From assembly GCF_004348895.1 (NCBI RefSeq), contig NZ_RRZK01000008.1, positions 124,001-188,000 of the forward strand: 64,000 bases of DNA, given 5' to 3'. Of the stretch, positions 8,776 to 18,434 are shown one piece after another. The translations under genes were made by a program, and so were the position numbers. Each line of letters starts with the position of its first letter. The stretch's first letter is position 1. The stretch comes from Pseudomonas vancouverensis. Its GTDB lineage: Bacteria > Pseudomonadota > Gammaproteobacteria > Pseudomonadales > Pseudomonadaceae. Under the pieces are notes generated by a model. It did no database searches and was not told the origin of the DNA. It saw only the letters and a program-made list of their open reading frames with translations.

Positions 8776-9958
8776 GTTCACCCTCCCTGTTTTTATTTTT
8801 TTTCGCGCTTGCCACCTCGGCGGGCACCGCCGCGAGGGGGGTAACCGGTCGAGTGGCGGCCGCTGCACGTTTGGCGCGCCATTGCTGCAATCCGGGTTTC
8901 AGACGCTGCCAGACCCGCAGCGCGAGGCCCAGCACCAAGCCACTGGGGCGCCAGGAATAGAAACTCCAGCGCCAGTGTTCCACTTGCCCGGTCATGCGTT
9001 CATGCAGTTGATGGCTGGAGTTTTCCAGGCTGACCCGTGACGCATCGATCCAGCGCCAATCGTCCTCCAGCCCCCAACGAATCCATTCTTCAAGCAGCAC
9101 CCGGCCGCTGCCCAGATCGGCATACTGCGGCAGGAACGCCAGGTTGTAGTCATACAGCCGCCCCTGTTCCAGCAAGCCCAGGCGATAGCTGATGCAACGT
9201 CCTTCGAGCTCCAGCACCACCACCCGTACCAGACCCCGGGCGGCAAGGGCGGTGAAGGCACGGTTCATCCATTGGCGGTGGCGCTCGTCGGCGAAGATCC
9301 CCACGCCTTCGTCGCCTTTCCAGCTGACCGCTTCGACTTCACTGATGTCCTGCAACAACGGGCCCATGGTCACGGAATCGGGGATGATCCGCCGCACCTG
9401 CGCACCACACGCGGCGATACGCTTGCGCGCCCGGCGCAGTTTGTAGCGCGGATCACCGGACACCTCCTGATGGTCGGCGTCGCTGATCAGGTGCACCGGC
9501 GCCCGACAACTCAGGCGTCGCTCGGATGTTGAGGAGCCGGCTGCCCAGGCATTCAGCACCTGGTCGTCACCGGTCATCTCATTGAGTTGCAGCAGGGCAT
9601 GGGGCAGGTGCCCGCGTATCTGCCTCAGGGCCATGCGCAGTTGATCGGCATCGAGTCGCGAGATCAGCGCGAGGCGGTCGGCCAGCGGGTAGCCCAGATG
9701 ATGCAGGACCCGAAACGGCACACGTGCAAAACGCTCCAGCGAAGCCACCAGCGGCAGACACAGGGCGAGTTCGTCCTCCTGCCAGGCGAGCAGCACGTGC
9801 AGTTGTTCATCGGCCTGCAGTGCCCGTTCCGAGGCGCACAGCCAGGCCAGGGTATTGAACGGTGTGTGCGCCGTCACCCGCACGCGCAGCGCCTCATAGG
9901 CCGCTGCGGGAAAGTCGGGGGCGCACAACGAAGTGCGCCATTCGAATCGAGCCGCCAT
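8747..9958 (-). CDS. FemAB/CelD-like GNAT acyltransferase
   Basis: A protein of 403 residues resembling the CelD/BcsL (Acetyltransf_6, FemAB-like) group often found in polysaccharide clusters. Support comes from the DPRYKLRRARKRI basic helix, the central YRLGLLEQGRLYDYNLAF strand pair, and the ending WRWIDASR and HLHE-type region. The C-terminal 50 residues are Ala/Lys-rich and probably disordered. I chose ATG 9958, 4 bases after the stop of the upstream gene; the longer frame reaches into it. The likely role is transferring an acyl group to the growing polymer or its precursor. Confidence 0.7.
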   Translation of the reverse strand: MAARFEWRTSLCAPDFPAAAYEALRVRVTAHTPFNTLAWLCASERALQADEQLHVLLAWQEDELALCLPLVASLERFARVPFRVLHHLGYPLADRLALISRLDADQLRMALRQIRGHLPHALLQLNEMTGDDQVLNAWAAGSSTSERRLSCRAPVHLISDADHQEVSGDPRYKLRRARKRIAACGAQVRRIIPDSVTMGPLLQDISEVEAVSWKGDEGVGIFADERHRQWMNRAFTALAARGLVRVVVLELEGRCISYRLGLLEQGRLYDYNLAFLPQYADLGSGRVLLEEWIRWGLEDDWRWIDASRVSLENSSHQLHERMTGQVEHWRWSFYSWRPSGLVLGLALRVWQRLKPGLQQWRAKRAAAATRPVTPLAAVPAEVASAKKNKNREGEHASASDSQR

Positions 9959-9962
9959 AGGG

Positions 9963-10652
9963 TCAGGTCGCCTCGGCCGTGGCCGGTTCACGCACCGGTT
10001 TGCGCAAGGTGTCCAGGCGCGAGCCGGTGTAGCGTGATTCACGGTAGAAGCGCCAGCGGCCAAACAGTTCGTATACGTTCATGATGCGTCCCTGTTCACT
10101 GTATCCGGTGCGGATGTGCAGCTTGAGCGCCGGGATGTTGTGCCATTCACAGACGTCCACGACTTTGTTGCAGCCCTGGGCGAGCATGGCTTTCCACAAC
10201 TCGGTCTGCAGGTCCATCGACAGCCGGGTGCCCCAGTAGGGCCGGGCCAGCTCGCCACCGAATTCGAAGAACTCGCCGGGCTTCACCGGGAACCAGCAGC
10301 CGTAGTAGTGCTTGTCATGGTAGTTGCGCGCCGCGCCCCAGATGAACGCCACGGCATCGCCGTTTTCATCCACGTGCATGTGCCCGGTGTAACCCTCCCG
10401 GGCCAGCTCGGCCATGGTGTCGACCCGATCACCGAAATGCCGGGTAAAGGCCACGGCGTTTTGTGGGGTGATGTCCAGAATCCGCAGCGGCGGGTAGGGC
10501 TTGAGCTTGTGCGGCGGTACCGGGGTGACCAGGTCGCGTTCCATCCACAGCAGTTCTTCATGGGAAAACACGTAGTGCTTCCAGGCCTTTTTCAGGGTGG
10601 TGCCGAGGCCCTTTTGGCGAATGTGTTCGCTGATCTTGTGCAGTACGCTCAT
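9963..10652 (-). CDS. GNAT-like acetyltransferase of the polysaccharide cluster (copy B)
   Basis: A protein of 229 residues, paralogue of the gene at 7011-7706 over its whole length. Shared blocks include LLWMERDLV, VPPHKLxPYPPxR, NKVVDxCExHNIPALKLHIR and FGRWRFYR. Start at 10652 (MSVLHKISEHIRQKG) matches the paralogue's start. An upstream extension to 11018 would overlap the next gene and is rejected. The spacing to the following gene is 4 bases. Acetyl transfer to sugar is an inference from fold and context. Confidence 0.65.
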   Translation of the reverse strand: MSVLHKISEHIRQKGLGTTLKKAWKHYVFSHEELLWMERDLVTPVPPHKLKPYPPLRILDITPQNAVAFTRHFGDRVDTMAELAREGYTGHMHVDENGDAVAFIWGAARNYHDKHYYGCWFPVKPGEFFEFGGELARPYWGTRLSMDLQTELWKAMLAQGCNKVVDVCEWHNIPALKLHIRTGYSEQGRIMNVYELFGRWRFYRESRYTGSRLDTLRKPVREPATAEAT

Positions 10653-10738
10653 GTTATTGGCTCCTGACGGGATGTCCCGTGAGTGGAGTGAACCAGCGCG
10701 CGGCGACATGCCTGCGCGGCCAAACACAGAAGAGGCGG

Positions 10739-12658
10739 TCATGAGGCGATCCAGCTGAGGGCGAACAGGGTTTGCCCGGGCAGCTCGAAGGTCACGCGAC
10801 CGTCCCGGCAGTCGAAAGGTGCGTCGCGGCTGCGGTTGTCCGCGCCGAAGTAACGCAATGAGCCCTTGTTCAGCGGGCATTTCGTTCCATTCAAGTCGAC
10901 ACGCTGCAAGCGCGAACCCTTGTTGACCCCCAACAGGCTGCGCTTGGCGTCGTCGGCCATGGCCAGTACGTCCACCTCGAAAGCGTCGTTTTCCAGCGGC
11001 AAGACCTTTTGCAGCCAATGCTGCTGGATGAACTGTTGGGCCAGACCCACCGGCTTGAGCTCGAAACGGTCGTCGCCCATTACCCGCAGCATGCCTTTGG
11101 GATACTCGGGTTCATCGGCGGCCTGGAACCAGTTGAGCATTTCCAGCAAGCCGTCCTGGGATGCGTTGATCACCACCGAAGCCCACCACAGGGCGGCGTA
11201 GTGGGTTTCCTGGTCATAAGGGCTCAGGCTCGAGCCGCTGGACATGTTGGTCTGGTCCAGCAGCAGGGCCTTGCGCGGCCGGCCTTGGGCATCCAGCCCG
11301 ACGAGGTCGGCGGCACGCCGCACGCTGTCGCGATAGCTGCGGGTGGCCAGCAGATCGCGGACCATCCACTCGTGCCAGGCCAGTGCATCGACCTGCTCGC
11401 CGGACTCCTTCAGCAAGCGTCTGGCCCAATCGATGCCACGCTTGTCGGCGGCGTTGTCGGCAAACGGGCCGTTGACCAGTCGTGAACTGGCCGGCATGGC
11501 GATGCGCACGCCGGCCTTGGCATTGTCGGGGTTGCTGCGCACCTGGCGGGCCATGCTGTTGAAAATGCGTTGGTAGCTGGCGTAGTCCGGGTAGTTGAGA
11601 TTCGGTTCGTCGGCAAAGCCGATGTAATGGGTGCCTTTGCCGCCGAGGGCTCGGGTCGAAGCCAGCCAGGCGTCGAGGCCGCTGTTACTCATGACGTCGG
11701 GGCGTAAATCGGCCTGACGCTGACTGCCGGCGAGCAGGGTGATGTCCTGGCGGATGCCGAAGCGGTCCTGATACAGCTGGCGGAAAGCGTCTTCGTACTG
11801 CGGCTTGCGCGCGGTGACATCGACAAAGCTGTAGTAGGCCCCGGCTTGCGGCTTGAGTGCATCGAGCACGGCATAACTGGAGGGCGGTGGCATCGTGTAG
11901 GGCAGGGCGATGCCCAGGTACGGCGTGTTGCCCACGGATTTCTGGCCCAGGTTCAAGCGGGTCTGGCCGGCGTCCTCGCGCAGCGGCTTGAGTTGCTGCG
12001 GACTCTGTGCAAACAGGTTGGCCGTGCCGTCGAGCCAGAACGCGGCCTTGCCGCTGCCTTGCAGGCGCAGGCGCCAGACTTGATCCTGGCTCTCGACCGG
12101 CAGCTCGGTTTTGTCGAATTGCCAGTAGGCGCGATAGGGTTTCAATGCCAGTGTCAGCTGTTTGCCGTCACCCACCCGTTGCGCCTGCAGGGCGCCGACA
12201 CCGCCGTGGAACTTGCCGGCCAGCACCGCGTGTTCGCCGGCCGCGACCTTGAAGTACAGCTCGTCACCGTCGTGGGTTTCTGCACTGAAGTGCACCTTGG
12301 CCGGGGCAAACAGGGCGACGGTGCGCTCATCGTGTTCGACCCGGTAGCGACGGAAGCTGTAGCCGGGAATTTCCAGCCGATAGCTGCTGGCGCCCGGTGC
12401 CAATGGCCAGCTCTGGCTGCCGCGGGTTTCACTGGCGGCGATCTGCCGTTCACCTTGCAGCTTGCCTGCGCCATCGAGCAGGTACAGGTGTTCTTCGTTG
12501 GCCTCGGCCTGCCACGCCGGCACCCATTGCACGGTCAGGGTGTCGGGCCGATCGGCTTGCAGGTACAGGCTGCCGTCGCGGATGTCCGCCCAGCGCATCG
12601 GCCCGGCGTAGGCATCGACGGACAGGCCAAGACCCACCAGCAGGGCAAAATACTTCAT
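10739..12658 (-). CDS. Secreted glycoside-hydrolase-like protein
   Basis: A protein of 639 residues with a signal peptide (MKYFALLVGLGLSVDAYA). The first about 250 residues look like beta-sandwich modules. A barrel-like domain follows, with ITLLAGSQRQ, a FADEPNLNYPDY motif that resembles the acid/base 'NEP' motif of clan GH-A (about residue 360), VDALAWHEW, and KALLLDQTN at the place where the nucleophile strand would be. It overlaps the flippase gene by 4 bases. In other exopolysaccharide clusters such periplasmic glycosidases (for example PslG) trim or edit the polymer. Activity is uncertain because the usual catalytic pair is not plainly present. Confidence 0.65.
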   Translation of the reverse strand: MKYFALLVGLGLSVDAYAGPMRWADIRDGSLYLQADRPDTLTVQWVPAWQAEANEEHLYLLDGAGKLQGERQIAASETRGSQSWPLAPGASSYRLEIPGYSFRRYRVEHDERTVALFAPAKVHFSAETHDGDELYFKVAAGEHAVLAGKFHGGVGALQAQRVGDGKQLTLALKPYRAYWQFDKTELPVESQDQVWRLRLQGSGKAAFWLDGTANLFAQSPQQLKPLREDAGQTRLNLGQKSVGNTPYLGIALPYTMPPPSSYAVLDALKPQAGAYYSFVDVTARKPQYEDAFRQLYQDRFGIRQDITLLAGSQRQADLRPDVMSNSGLDAWLASTRALGGKGTHYIGFADEPNLNYPDYASYQRIFNSMARQVRSNPDNAKAGVRIAMPASSRLVNGPFADNAADKRGIDWARRLLKESGEQVDALAWHEWMVRDLLATRSYRDSVRRAADLVGLDAQGRPRKALLLDQTNMSSGSSLSPYDQETHYAALWWASVVINASQDGLLEMLNWFQAADEPEYPKGMLRVMGDDRFELKPVGLAQQFIQQHWLQKVLPLENDAFEVDVLAMADDAKRSLLGVNKGSRLQRVDLNGTKCPLNKGSLRYFGADNRSRDAPFDCRDGRVTFELPGQTLFALSWIAS

Positions 12659-13959
12659 GCCGACTTCCGTTGCAGGACCAGCAGCATCGGCGCGATGTCG
12701 CTGGGCAGGATAATCAGGGTTTGCCAGAACGGTACGTGACTGAGGCGGCAGTACATCACCAGCAGGGCGACCGTGACCGCGAGATAAGCGATCGACGAAG
12801 CCGCCGCCGCGCCGACAATGCCGTAGGCCGGAATCATCACCAGGTTCAACGCCAGGTTGAGCAGGGCGCCGAGGCCCATCATCAGCGAGATCGAACCGGG
12901 TCGATTCTTGCCCAGCAAGTCCAGGCGCAGGATGCTCGCGTAGCACAGGCCGAGCAGGCCCGGCAGCAATGCCAGCAGCGCTGGATAGGCCGGTTGATAG
13001 GCCACGCCGAACAGGGTGACGATCAGCCATTCGCCGATCACCGCCATGGTCAGGCAGGCGCCGAGCATCACGGTAGCGGTCAGGCGCAAGGCCAGTGGCG
13101 TGACTTTTTCGATGCCTTCTTCCTGTTGCAGCAAACGCTTCATCAGCGGTGTGGTCACGGCCTCCGGAACGATCAGCAGCAGTTCGGCGGCGGCGCTGGC
13201 CATGGCGTAGTGACCCAGTGCGGTGCTACCGAGCAGGGCGCCGATGAACAGGTAGTCCGAGCGCAGGATCACTTGCTGGAACAACAAGTCCGGATGACTG
13301 CGGGCGCTGTAGCGCAGCAGCTCGTTCTGGCTGGCGCGGTCCCATTGCAGGGTCAGCGGCTGATTGCGCTTGAGCCAGACCCAGCCGGCGACCACCACCA
13401 GGCTGATGCCGGCCAGCCAACTGATCAGGGCCGCTTCCAGCGCTGCGCTTTTCCACATCCAGAACAGGGCGAGAAACAGCAGCAACGGCGCCAGGGACTC
13501 GATCAGGCGCAAGGCGTTGAATGCGACCACACCGCCGGACGCGTTGTGCAGGGTCAGCAAACCGCTCTTGAGCACGGTCAGCGGCACCGCCAGCAGCAAC
13601 AGCCAGGCGAGCAGGCCCAGTTGCGTGGTGATGTCCAGCTCGCTGCCAAACTCACGGGTCAGCGCCACCACCAGCAAGGTCAGCAAACCTGCCAGCAGGC
13701 AACCGAACACCAACACCTGACTGAGCAGCAAACCCATCGGCCGTTGCTTGGCCGCCTGGTAGCCCACCGCCGAATTCAGGCCGCCGCTGGTGGCGGCGCT
13801 GATCAGATCGGGCAGGGTGCTGAGCAAGGCAAACAGGCCGCGCTCACTGGGACCGAGAATGCGCGCCAACAGCACGTTGCGCAGCAGGCGCAGCGCAATC
13901 ATCGCCAGTTTGGTGCCCATGCTCAGGGCCAGGTGTTTGATGTAGCTGCTGCGACTCAT
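12655..13959 (-). CDS. Polysaccharide flippase (Wzx/MATE-like)
   Basis: An integral membrane protein of 434 residues with about 12 hydrophobic segments spread evenly. The start region (IKHLALSMGTKLAMIALRLL) and the GPSERGLFALLSTLPDL motif are typical of the polysaccharide transporter family that moves undecaprenyl-linked repeat units across the inner membrane. The start at 13959 overlaps the previous stop (ATGA). It sits with an O-antigen-ligase/polymerase-type gene, which points to a Wzx/Wzy-dependent pathway. Confidence 0.88.
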   Translation of the reverse strand: MSRSSYIKHLALSMGTKLAMIALRLLRNVLLARILGPSERGLFALLSTLPDLISAATSGGLNSAVGYQAAKQRPMGLLLSQVLVFGCLLAGLLTLLVVALTREFGSELDITTQLGLLAWLLLLAVPLTVLKSGLLTLHNASGGVVAFNALRLIESLAPLLLFLALFWMWKSAALEAALISWLAGISLVVVAGWVWLKRNQPLTLQWDRASQNELLRYSARSHPDLLFQQVILRSDYLFIGALLGSTALGHYAMASAAAELLLIVPEAVTTPLMKRLLQQEEGIEKVTPLALRLTATVMLGACLTMAVIGEWLIVTLFGVAYQPAYPALLALLPGLLGLCYASILRLDLLGKNRPGSISLMMGLGALLNLALNLVMIPAYGIVGAAAASSIAYLAVTVALLVMYCRLSHVPFWQTLIILPSDIAPMLLVLQRKSA

Positions 13960-14960
13960 GGGCGAGCCCCGCGGTAAATGCGCCACGAGAGCAAGTCAGG
14001 ATTGCGCGCGGTGCGCTGGCTCACGCCAAAACGCGGCAGCGCCATCGGGTCTTCAGCGCCGCCGCGATAGATCCCGGTGCCGGTACCCAGGGCAAACGAG
14101 AAGTCATGGTTGGCCACGTGCTCGCGCACCCGCGCATCGTTGTCGCCGTTGGGGTAGCAGTAAACCGGCAGCGGCCGATTGCAACCGTGGCGCAAGGCTT
14201 CGCGGCTGCGGCTCAGCTCTTCGTCCAGGCGTTGATCGTCGAGGCCGGTGAGGATCGCGTGGCTGGCGCCATGGGGGCCGAAGCGCACCAGGCCAGAGGC
14301 CTCCAGTGTGCGCACCTGTTGCCAGTCCAGGGCCTGGGGCAACGATTCTTGCGGGCACGCATCGGTGAGGTGATTGAGGTCCAGCGGTGACAGGGTTTTC
14401 AGGCTTTGCAGAAAGTGCAGCAGGGCCAGGCTGCGGCGCTGCATGTCCGGGTCGTCGCACAGCGCCGGCAAGGGTCGACCCATGTGTTGCAGGCATTCGA
14501 TCAGGTGCGTGCGCGGCTGTTCGCCGTGAGTGCCCCAGAGGGTTTCGCCAATGCTTTCCCACCAGAACCGCTGGCGGCTGCCGATGTAATCGGTGGAGAG
14601 GAATATGCTCGCCGGCACCTGATACTTCTGTAACAGCGGAAAGGCATTCAACGCGTTGTCACGCCAGCCATCGTCGAAGGTCAGCGCCACCTTCGGCCGT
14701 TCCGAGCGCAAGGCACCCGGTTGCAGGATGTCCATCAGCGGCACACAGTCGAAGTGTTTTTTCAACCACGCCAGCAAGTGCTCGAAGGCTTTCGGACCGA
14801 CGCACAGTTCATTGCGGTGCGGCAGCTCCGCGGCGCGGTCGTTGGCCAGCACCCGATGCAGCATCAGGATCACGCCCGCGCCGTGCAATTGATTGCGCCC
14901 GACCGGGGAGTTGAGGTACAGCCAGCCACTGGTGCGTTTAAGCAGTTGTTTGATCGCCAT
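13956..14960 (-). CDS. NodB-type polysaccharide deacetylase
   Basis: A protein of 334 residues with a polysaccharide deacetylase (CE4) domain. VILMLHRVL at the N terminus is typical of the wider family. The catalytic block LTFDDGWRDN (about residues 94-103) gives the metal Asp, and PASIFLSTDYIG follows. A later YCYPNGDND block corresponds to motif 3. There is no signal peptide, so it probably acts on a cytoplasmic or membrane-linked intermediate. It starts 12 bases after the glycosyltransferase stop. Together with the YdjC-like enzyme it suggests that an acetamido sugar is deacetylated. Confidence 0.85.
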   Translation of the reverse strand: MAIKQLLKRTSGWLYLNSPVGRNQLHGAGVILMLHRVLANDRAAELPHRNELCVGPKAFEHLLAWLKKHFDCVPLMDILQPGALRSERPKVALTFDDGWRDNALNAFPLLQKYQVPASIFLSTDYIGSRQRFWWESIGETLWGTHGEQPRTHLIECLQHMGRPLPALCDDPDMQRRSLALLHFLQSLKTLSPLDLNHLTDACPQESLPQALDWQQVRTLEASGLVRFGPHGASHAILTGLDDQRLDEELSRSREALRHGCNRPLPVYCYPNGDNDARVREHVANHDFSFALGTGTGIYRGGAEDPMALPRFGVSQRTARNPDLLSWRIYRGARP

Positions 14961-14972
14961 GGCATGCGCCTC

Positions 14973-16109
14973 TCATCGATTTTGCTCAGGGTTCCATTGG
15001 GCATATCGCTGACCGCGCAGGAACTGCCACAGGCCGATACTCATCCCGGCGAGGGTCACCAGCAGGAACGCGGCGAGGCGAAAAGGCTTGGGCAAGCGGT
15101 GTTGTGAATCGAGCAGGCCGGCAATCGCCGCCGAGTAGCCGAGCAATTGCGCAATCAGGCTCAGGCGATAGAAGCCGTGGTCGTCCCACAGCCAGAAATT
15201 GCTCAGCAGCAACGGCAGCAAGAGGATGGGCGCCAGACGCCGGATCAGCTTGTGGCTGATCAGGGCAATCGCGTACAGGCCGTGGGTCAGCGGATTGAGC
15301 AACTCCCGGCGTTGGGCCAGGCTTTGCAGACCGCCGACCGTGACCCGCTGGCGACGCCGGAACTGCTTGTCGGCCTCGTCCACACCCTGGTCGATCACCT
15401 GGGCTTGGGGCACGTAGACAATCCGCTTGAATGCCACCGGTGCGCAGGTGCTGATGAAGAAGTCGTCGTTGACCTCCGCCGGCACGTTCTGGAACAGCTC
15501 GCGACGCAGGGCGAGCAGCGCACCGTCGGCCGAGACCATGCAGCCGGTGCGATTTTCCACGTAGCGCAGCCAGCCTTCGTAGTGACGGTACAGGCTGTCG
15601 CCGATGCTCAAGCCCTTGCCGGTGACCGGGATCACCATGTGCCCGGCACAACCACCGACGCGCGGGTCGGCCAGCGGCGCGAGCAAGTGGCCGAGGGTGT
15701 CGGTCGACCACTGGTTGTCGGCATCGGTGAACACCAGAATGTCACCGCTGCTGACCGCGACACCTGCATTGAGCGTCGCGGCCTTGCCCTGGCGGGGCAG
15801 GTCGAGCACGCTGATGCGCGGGTCGTCGACACGGCGGGCACAGGCCACGGTGTCGTCGGTCGAGCCGTCGCTGGCCAGGATGATTTGCAGGGACGCCGCC
15901 TGATAATCCTGGGCGAGCACCGTGCGCAACTTTTCCTCGATATGCCGCGCTTCGTTGTGCGCGGCAATCACGATGCTGACGTTCATCGGTGCCGCCGGCC
16001 CGTGCCGCGCAGCCTTGTAAAACGGCGCCAGCAAGGTCAGTAACAACGGGTAGCCGAGGTAGGCGTAGACCGGGAGCAACAGGCACAACCAGAAAATGAA
16101 TTCAGCCAC
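14973..16109 (-). CDS. Family 2 glycosyltransferase with membrane segments
   Basis: A processive-type GT2 enzyme of 378 residues. It has an N-terminal membrane helix (FIFWLCLLLPVYAYLGY), the GT-A domain with VSIVIAAHNEARHIEEKL, the nucleotide-binding SDGSTDDT, the DXD-like FTDADN and a QRRRQR-like FRRRQRV block, then three C-terminal membrane helices. I chose the GTG at 16109 because AGGAGG lies 7 bases upstream; the ATG at 16127 precedes that site. It overlaps the preceding gene by 8 bases. It should add a sugar to the lipid-linked repeat unit at the inner membrane. Confidence 0.88.
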   Translation of the reverse strand: MAEFIFWLCLLLPVYAYLGYPLLLTLLAPFYKAARHGPAAPMNVSIVIAAHNEARHIEEKLRTVLAQDYQAASLQIILASDGSTDDTVACARRVDDPRISVLDLPRQGKAATLNAGVAVSSGDILVFTDADNQWSTDTLGHLLAPLADPRVGGCAGHMVIPVTGKGLSIGDSLYRHYEGWLRYVENRTGCMVSADGALLALRRELFQNVPAEVNDDFFISTCAPVAFKRIVYVPQAQVIDQGVDEADKQFRRRQRVTVGGLQSLAQRRELLNPLTHGLYAIALISHKLIRRLAPILLLPLLLSNFWLWDDHGFYRLSLIAQLLGYSAAIAGLLDSQHRLPKPFRLAAFLLVTLAGMSIGLWQFLRGQRYAQWNPEQNR

Positions 16110-17070
16110 GTGCAGGCCTCCTGGCATTCCAATGACAAAGGCTGAGGATGAAAGCGGCGCCGGCCAGGTGCAGGCGCACCCAGTGCAAGCCCCAGAGTTG
16201 CAGGGTCAACAGCGGATCACGATGCTTGGCGCTCTGACGCAGGCTGAGGGCCAGGCCCGGCAGCAAGGTGATCAACACCATGACCGCCGCGTGATGGGGA
16301 AAACCGTTGAACAGTGCCGAGACTGCAAAAAAGTCGAGGATCCACACCGCGATCGACAGCAGTGGAAAGCGCAGCAGGCGCAGGCTCATGCCGTGGGTAC
16401 GCAGCAGCTGCAGGTGACTGCCCTGACGCCACATTTCCTTGCCCAGCCACTCACGCCAGCTGCATTCGTAACCCCAGTGCAGCGCCACGCTCTGGTTGAC
16501 CGCGCGCAGGTTGGCGCCGCCGGCGGCCAGGCGCAGGGTCAAATCCTTGTCTTCACCGGTGCGCAGTTCTTCATTGAAACCGCCGACCTTGTCGAACCAG
16601 CGCTTGCGCATCAGCAGGTTGGAGGTGGGCAGCCATTGCACGGCGTACAGCGGCTGGTGGCGGGGGCGCAAGGTGCGGCGTTGCCAGGCATCGGCGAACC
16701 ACGGCGCCTGTGCCGGGGTATGCAGGTCCAGCCCGATGACATCGGCCTGGCCACCGGCCTCGATGTCGAGCAGCAACGTCAGCCAGTTCTCCGGCATCTC
16801 CACGTCGGCGTCGATGAACGCCAGCCATTCGCCGGTGGCCAGTTGTGCACCGCGATTGCGCAGGGCGCCGATCAACAGGCCGGGCAACACCAGCACCTGG
16901 GCGCCGAACTGCCGGGCAATCTGCGGGCCCTGATCGCTGGAGCCGTTGTCGACCACGATCAGCTCGCATTCGAGATTGGCGGCATCGGCGGCAAGCTGCG
17001 CGGCGAGCAGGGTCCGGGCGATGTGCCGGGCTTCGTTGTACATCGGGATGACAATGCTGATACGACTCAT
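16102..17070 (-). CDS. Family 2 glycosyltransferase
   Basis: A GT2 enzyme of 322 residues: ISIVIPMYNEARHI at the N terminus, VVDNGSSDQG for UDP-sugar binding, and FIDADVEMP as the DXD motif (about residues 88-96). GEDKDLTLRL is the acceptor-base region. Two hydrophobic stretches near the C terminus suggest membrane attachment. It overlaps the polymerase gene stop by 4 bases (ATGA). Sugar specificity cannot be read. Confidence 0.88.
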   Translation of the reverse strand: MSRISIVIPMYNEARHIARTLLAAQLAADAANLECELIVVDNGSSDQGPQIARQFGAQVLVLPGLLIGALRNRGAQLATGEWLAFIDADVEMPENWLTLLLDIEAGGQADVIGLDLHTPAQAPWFADAWQRRTLRPRHQPLYAVQWLPTSNLLMRKRWFDKVGGFNEELRTGEDKDLTLRLAAGGANLRAVNQSVALHWGYECSWREWLGKEMWRQGSHLQLLRTHGMSLRLLRFPLLSIAVWILDFFAVSALFNGFPHHAAVMVLITLLPGLALSLRQSAKHRDPLLTLQLWGLHWVRLHLAGAAFILSLCHWNARRPARG

Positions 17071-18434
17071 ACCCTGGCCTCCCTGCGGGGTGCTTCTTCA
17101 GCCTTGATGCGCAGCACGCTGGTCAGGGCCAGCATGATCCACACGTATTTCTGGTTGGGTGCGCTGAGGAACATCAGGAACAACGTCAGCGACAGAAAGC
17201 TCACGGCCAGGTGCGTCATCAGGTCGGCCTGGTGCCAGTCGTGACGTTGCAACCAGGCCGCGCGGGCGCGGATCAGGTTGTACAAGCCCAGCGCGAGCAT
17301 GCCGACGAACAACAGCCCGGCGGGAATCCCCAGCTCACTGAAAATTTCCAGGTAGGTGTTGTGCGCGCGACGGTACAGGTCACCGATCTTGCGGTTGGCG
17401 GAAAACGCCTTGGCATAGCCGGTGGTGGCGTAGTGCAGCGGAAAGGTGCCGGGACCGGAACCGAGCAGCGGATTCTCGCGGATCATCTGGCTGCCAACCA
17501 CGATGTACGAGGCGCGACGACCGAGGGATTCGTCCTGGCTCTTGGCACCGGCGCTGAGAATGCTCAGAGACTGGATGCGGGCGACATACCCGGCAGGCAT
17601 CGCATAGATCGCCAGCGGGATGACGATGACCAGTCCGAGCATGGCAAAACCCAGGTGCCGTGGACGGATACGCGGTAACTGCGCGCGGTAGTGCCAGACG
17701 CCGATCATCAGGCTCAGGAACAACACCACCAGGCCCGAACGGGATTCGGTCTTGGTCATGCCGCCGAGCAACAGCAGGCAGCAGCCACCCCAGAACAGAC
17801 GGTGCAACAGATTCGGACTGCGGATCACCAGCAGCAGGGCCATGGGCACGGCGAAGGCGATGAGCATGGCAAAGGCGTTGGGGTCTTCCAGCAGGCCGGC
17901 GGCGCGGCCCTGGTCCTGGTACTTGGTGGAAAACATCGCCAGTGCGCAGGTCAGCGAAACGCTGAGGGTCACCAGGCGCAAAAACAGATCGAGGTTCAGC
18001 TCGCGGCCGATCAGCAGGGTGATCACGAACAGGATCAGGCCGACACTCAATTCGCGTAAATGCCCCAGCGACATGCCCATGTCATCGGTGTTCAACAGGC
18101 TGAGCAAGTACAGCACCATGAACCACACCAGAAAGCGCCAGATGTTGCTGTGCAAGCGTTCGGAGGGGAGCTGCCGCAACGCCAGCTGCAGCATCAGGAT
18201 CAGCGCCAGCGAGGCGCCGATTAGCTTGGACCCGGTCAGCATGCTGTCCTTGAAGAAACCCTCGAGTGGCACCAGTGCGGCAATGCCCAGCAGGCCCCAC
18301 GCCGGTTTGCGGTACAGCACCGCGACGCCCACCAGGCCCAGCACCGCCCCCGGCGCCAGGTACGGATAAGGGCTGGCCAGCAAACCGAGGCAGACCAGAC
18401 CGAGCAGACTGACGATCGAGAGCGGAAAAATCAC
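17067..18434 (-). CDS. O-antigen ligase/polymerase family protein (Wzy-like)
   Basis: A polytopic membrane protein of 455 residues with about 11 transmembrane segments and a large periplasmic loop. The loop holds the family signature region GSGPGTFPLHY followed by AHNTYLEIFSELGIPAG, which is the Wzy_C/O-antigen-ligase hallmark. The start is GTG at 18434, overlapping the previous stop (GTGA). It is the only candidate polymerase in the cluster, so it probably joins repeat units in the periplasm. Confidence 0.88.
   Translation of the reverse strand: MIFPLSIVSLLGLVCLGLLASPYPYLAPGAVLGLVGVAVLYRKPAWGLLGIAALVPLEGFFKDSMLTGSKLIGASLALILMLQLALRQLPSERLHSNIWRFLVWFMVLYLLSLLNTDDMGMSLGHLRELSVGLILFVITLLIGRELNLDLFLRLVTLSVSLTCALAMFSTKYQDQGRAAGLLEDPNAFAMLIAFAVPMALLLVIRSPNLLHRLFWGGCCLLLLGGMTKTESRSGLVVLFLSLMIGVWHYRAQLPRIRPRHLGFAMLGLVIVIPLAIYAMPAGYVARIQSLSILSAGAKSQDESLGRRASYIVVGSQMIRENPLLGSGPGTFPLHYATTGYAKAFSANRKIGDLYRRAHNTYLEIFSELGIPAGLLFVGMLALGLYNLIRARAAWLQRHDWHQADLMTHLAVSFLSLTLFLMFLSAPNQKYVWIMLALTSVLRIKAEEAPRREARV

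Noticed and set aside
12397..13977. 526-residue plus-strand frame opposite the flippase gene
   Set aside because: Shadow frame, very rich in Gln/Arg/His with no domain; the minus strand has a full membrane protein there.
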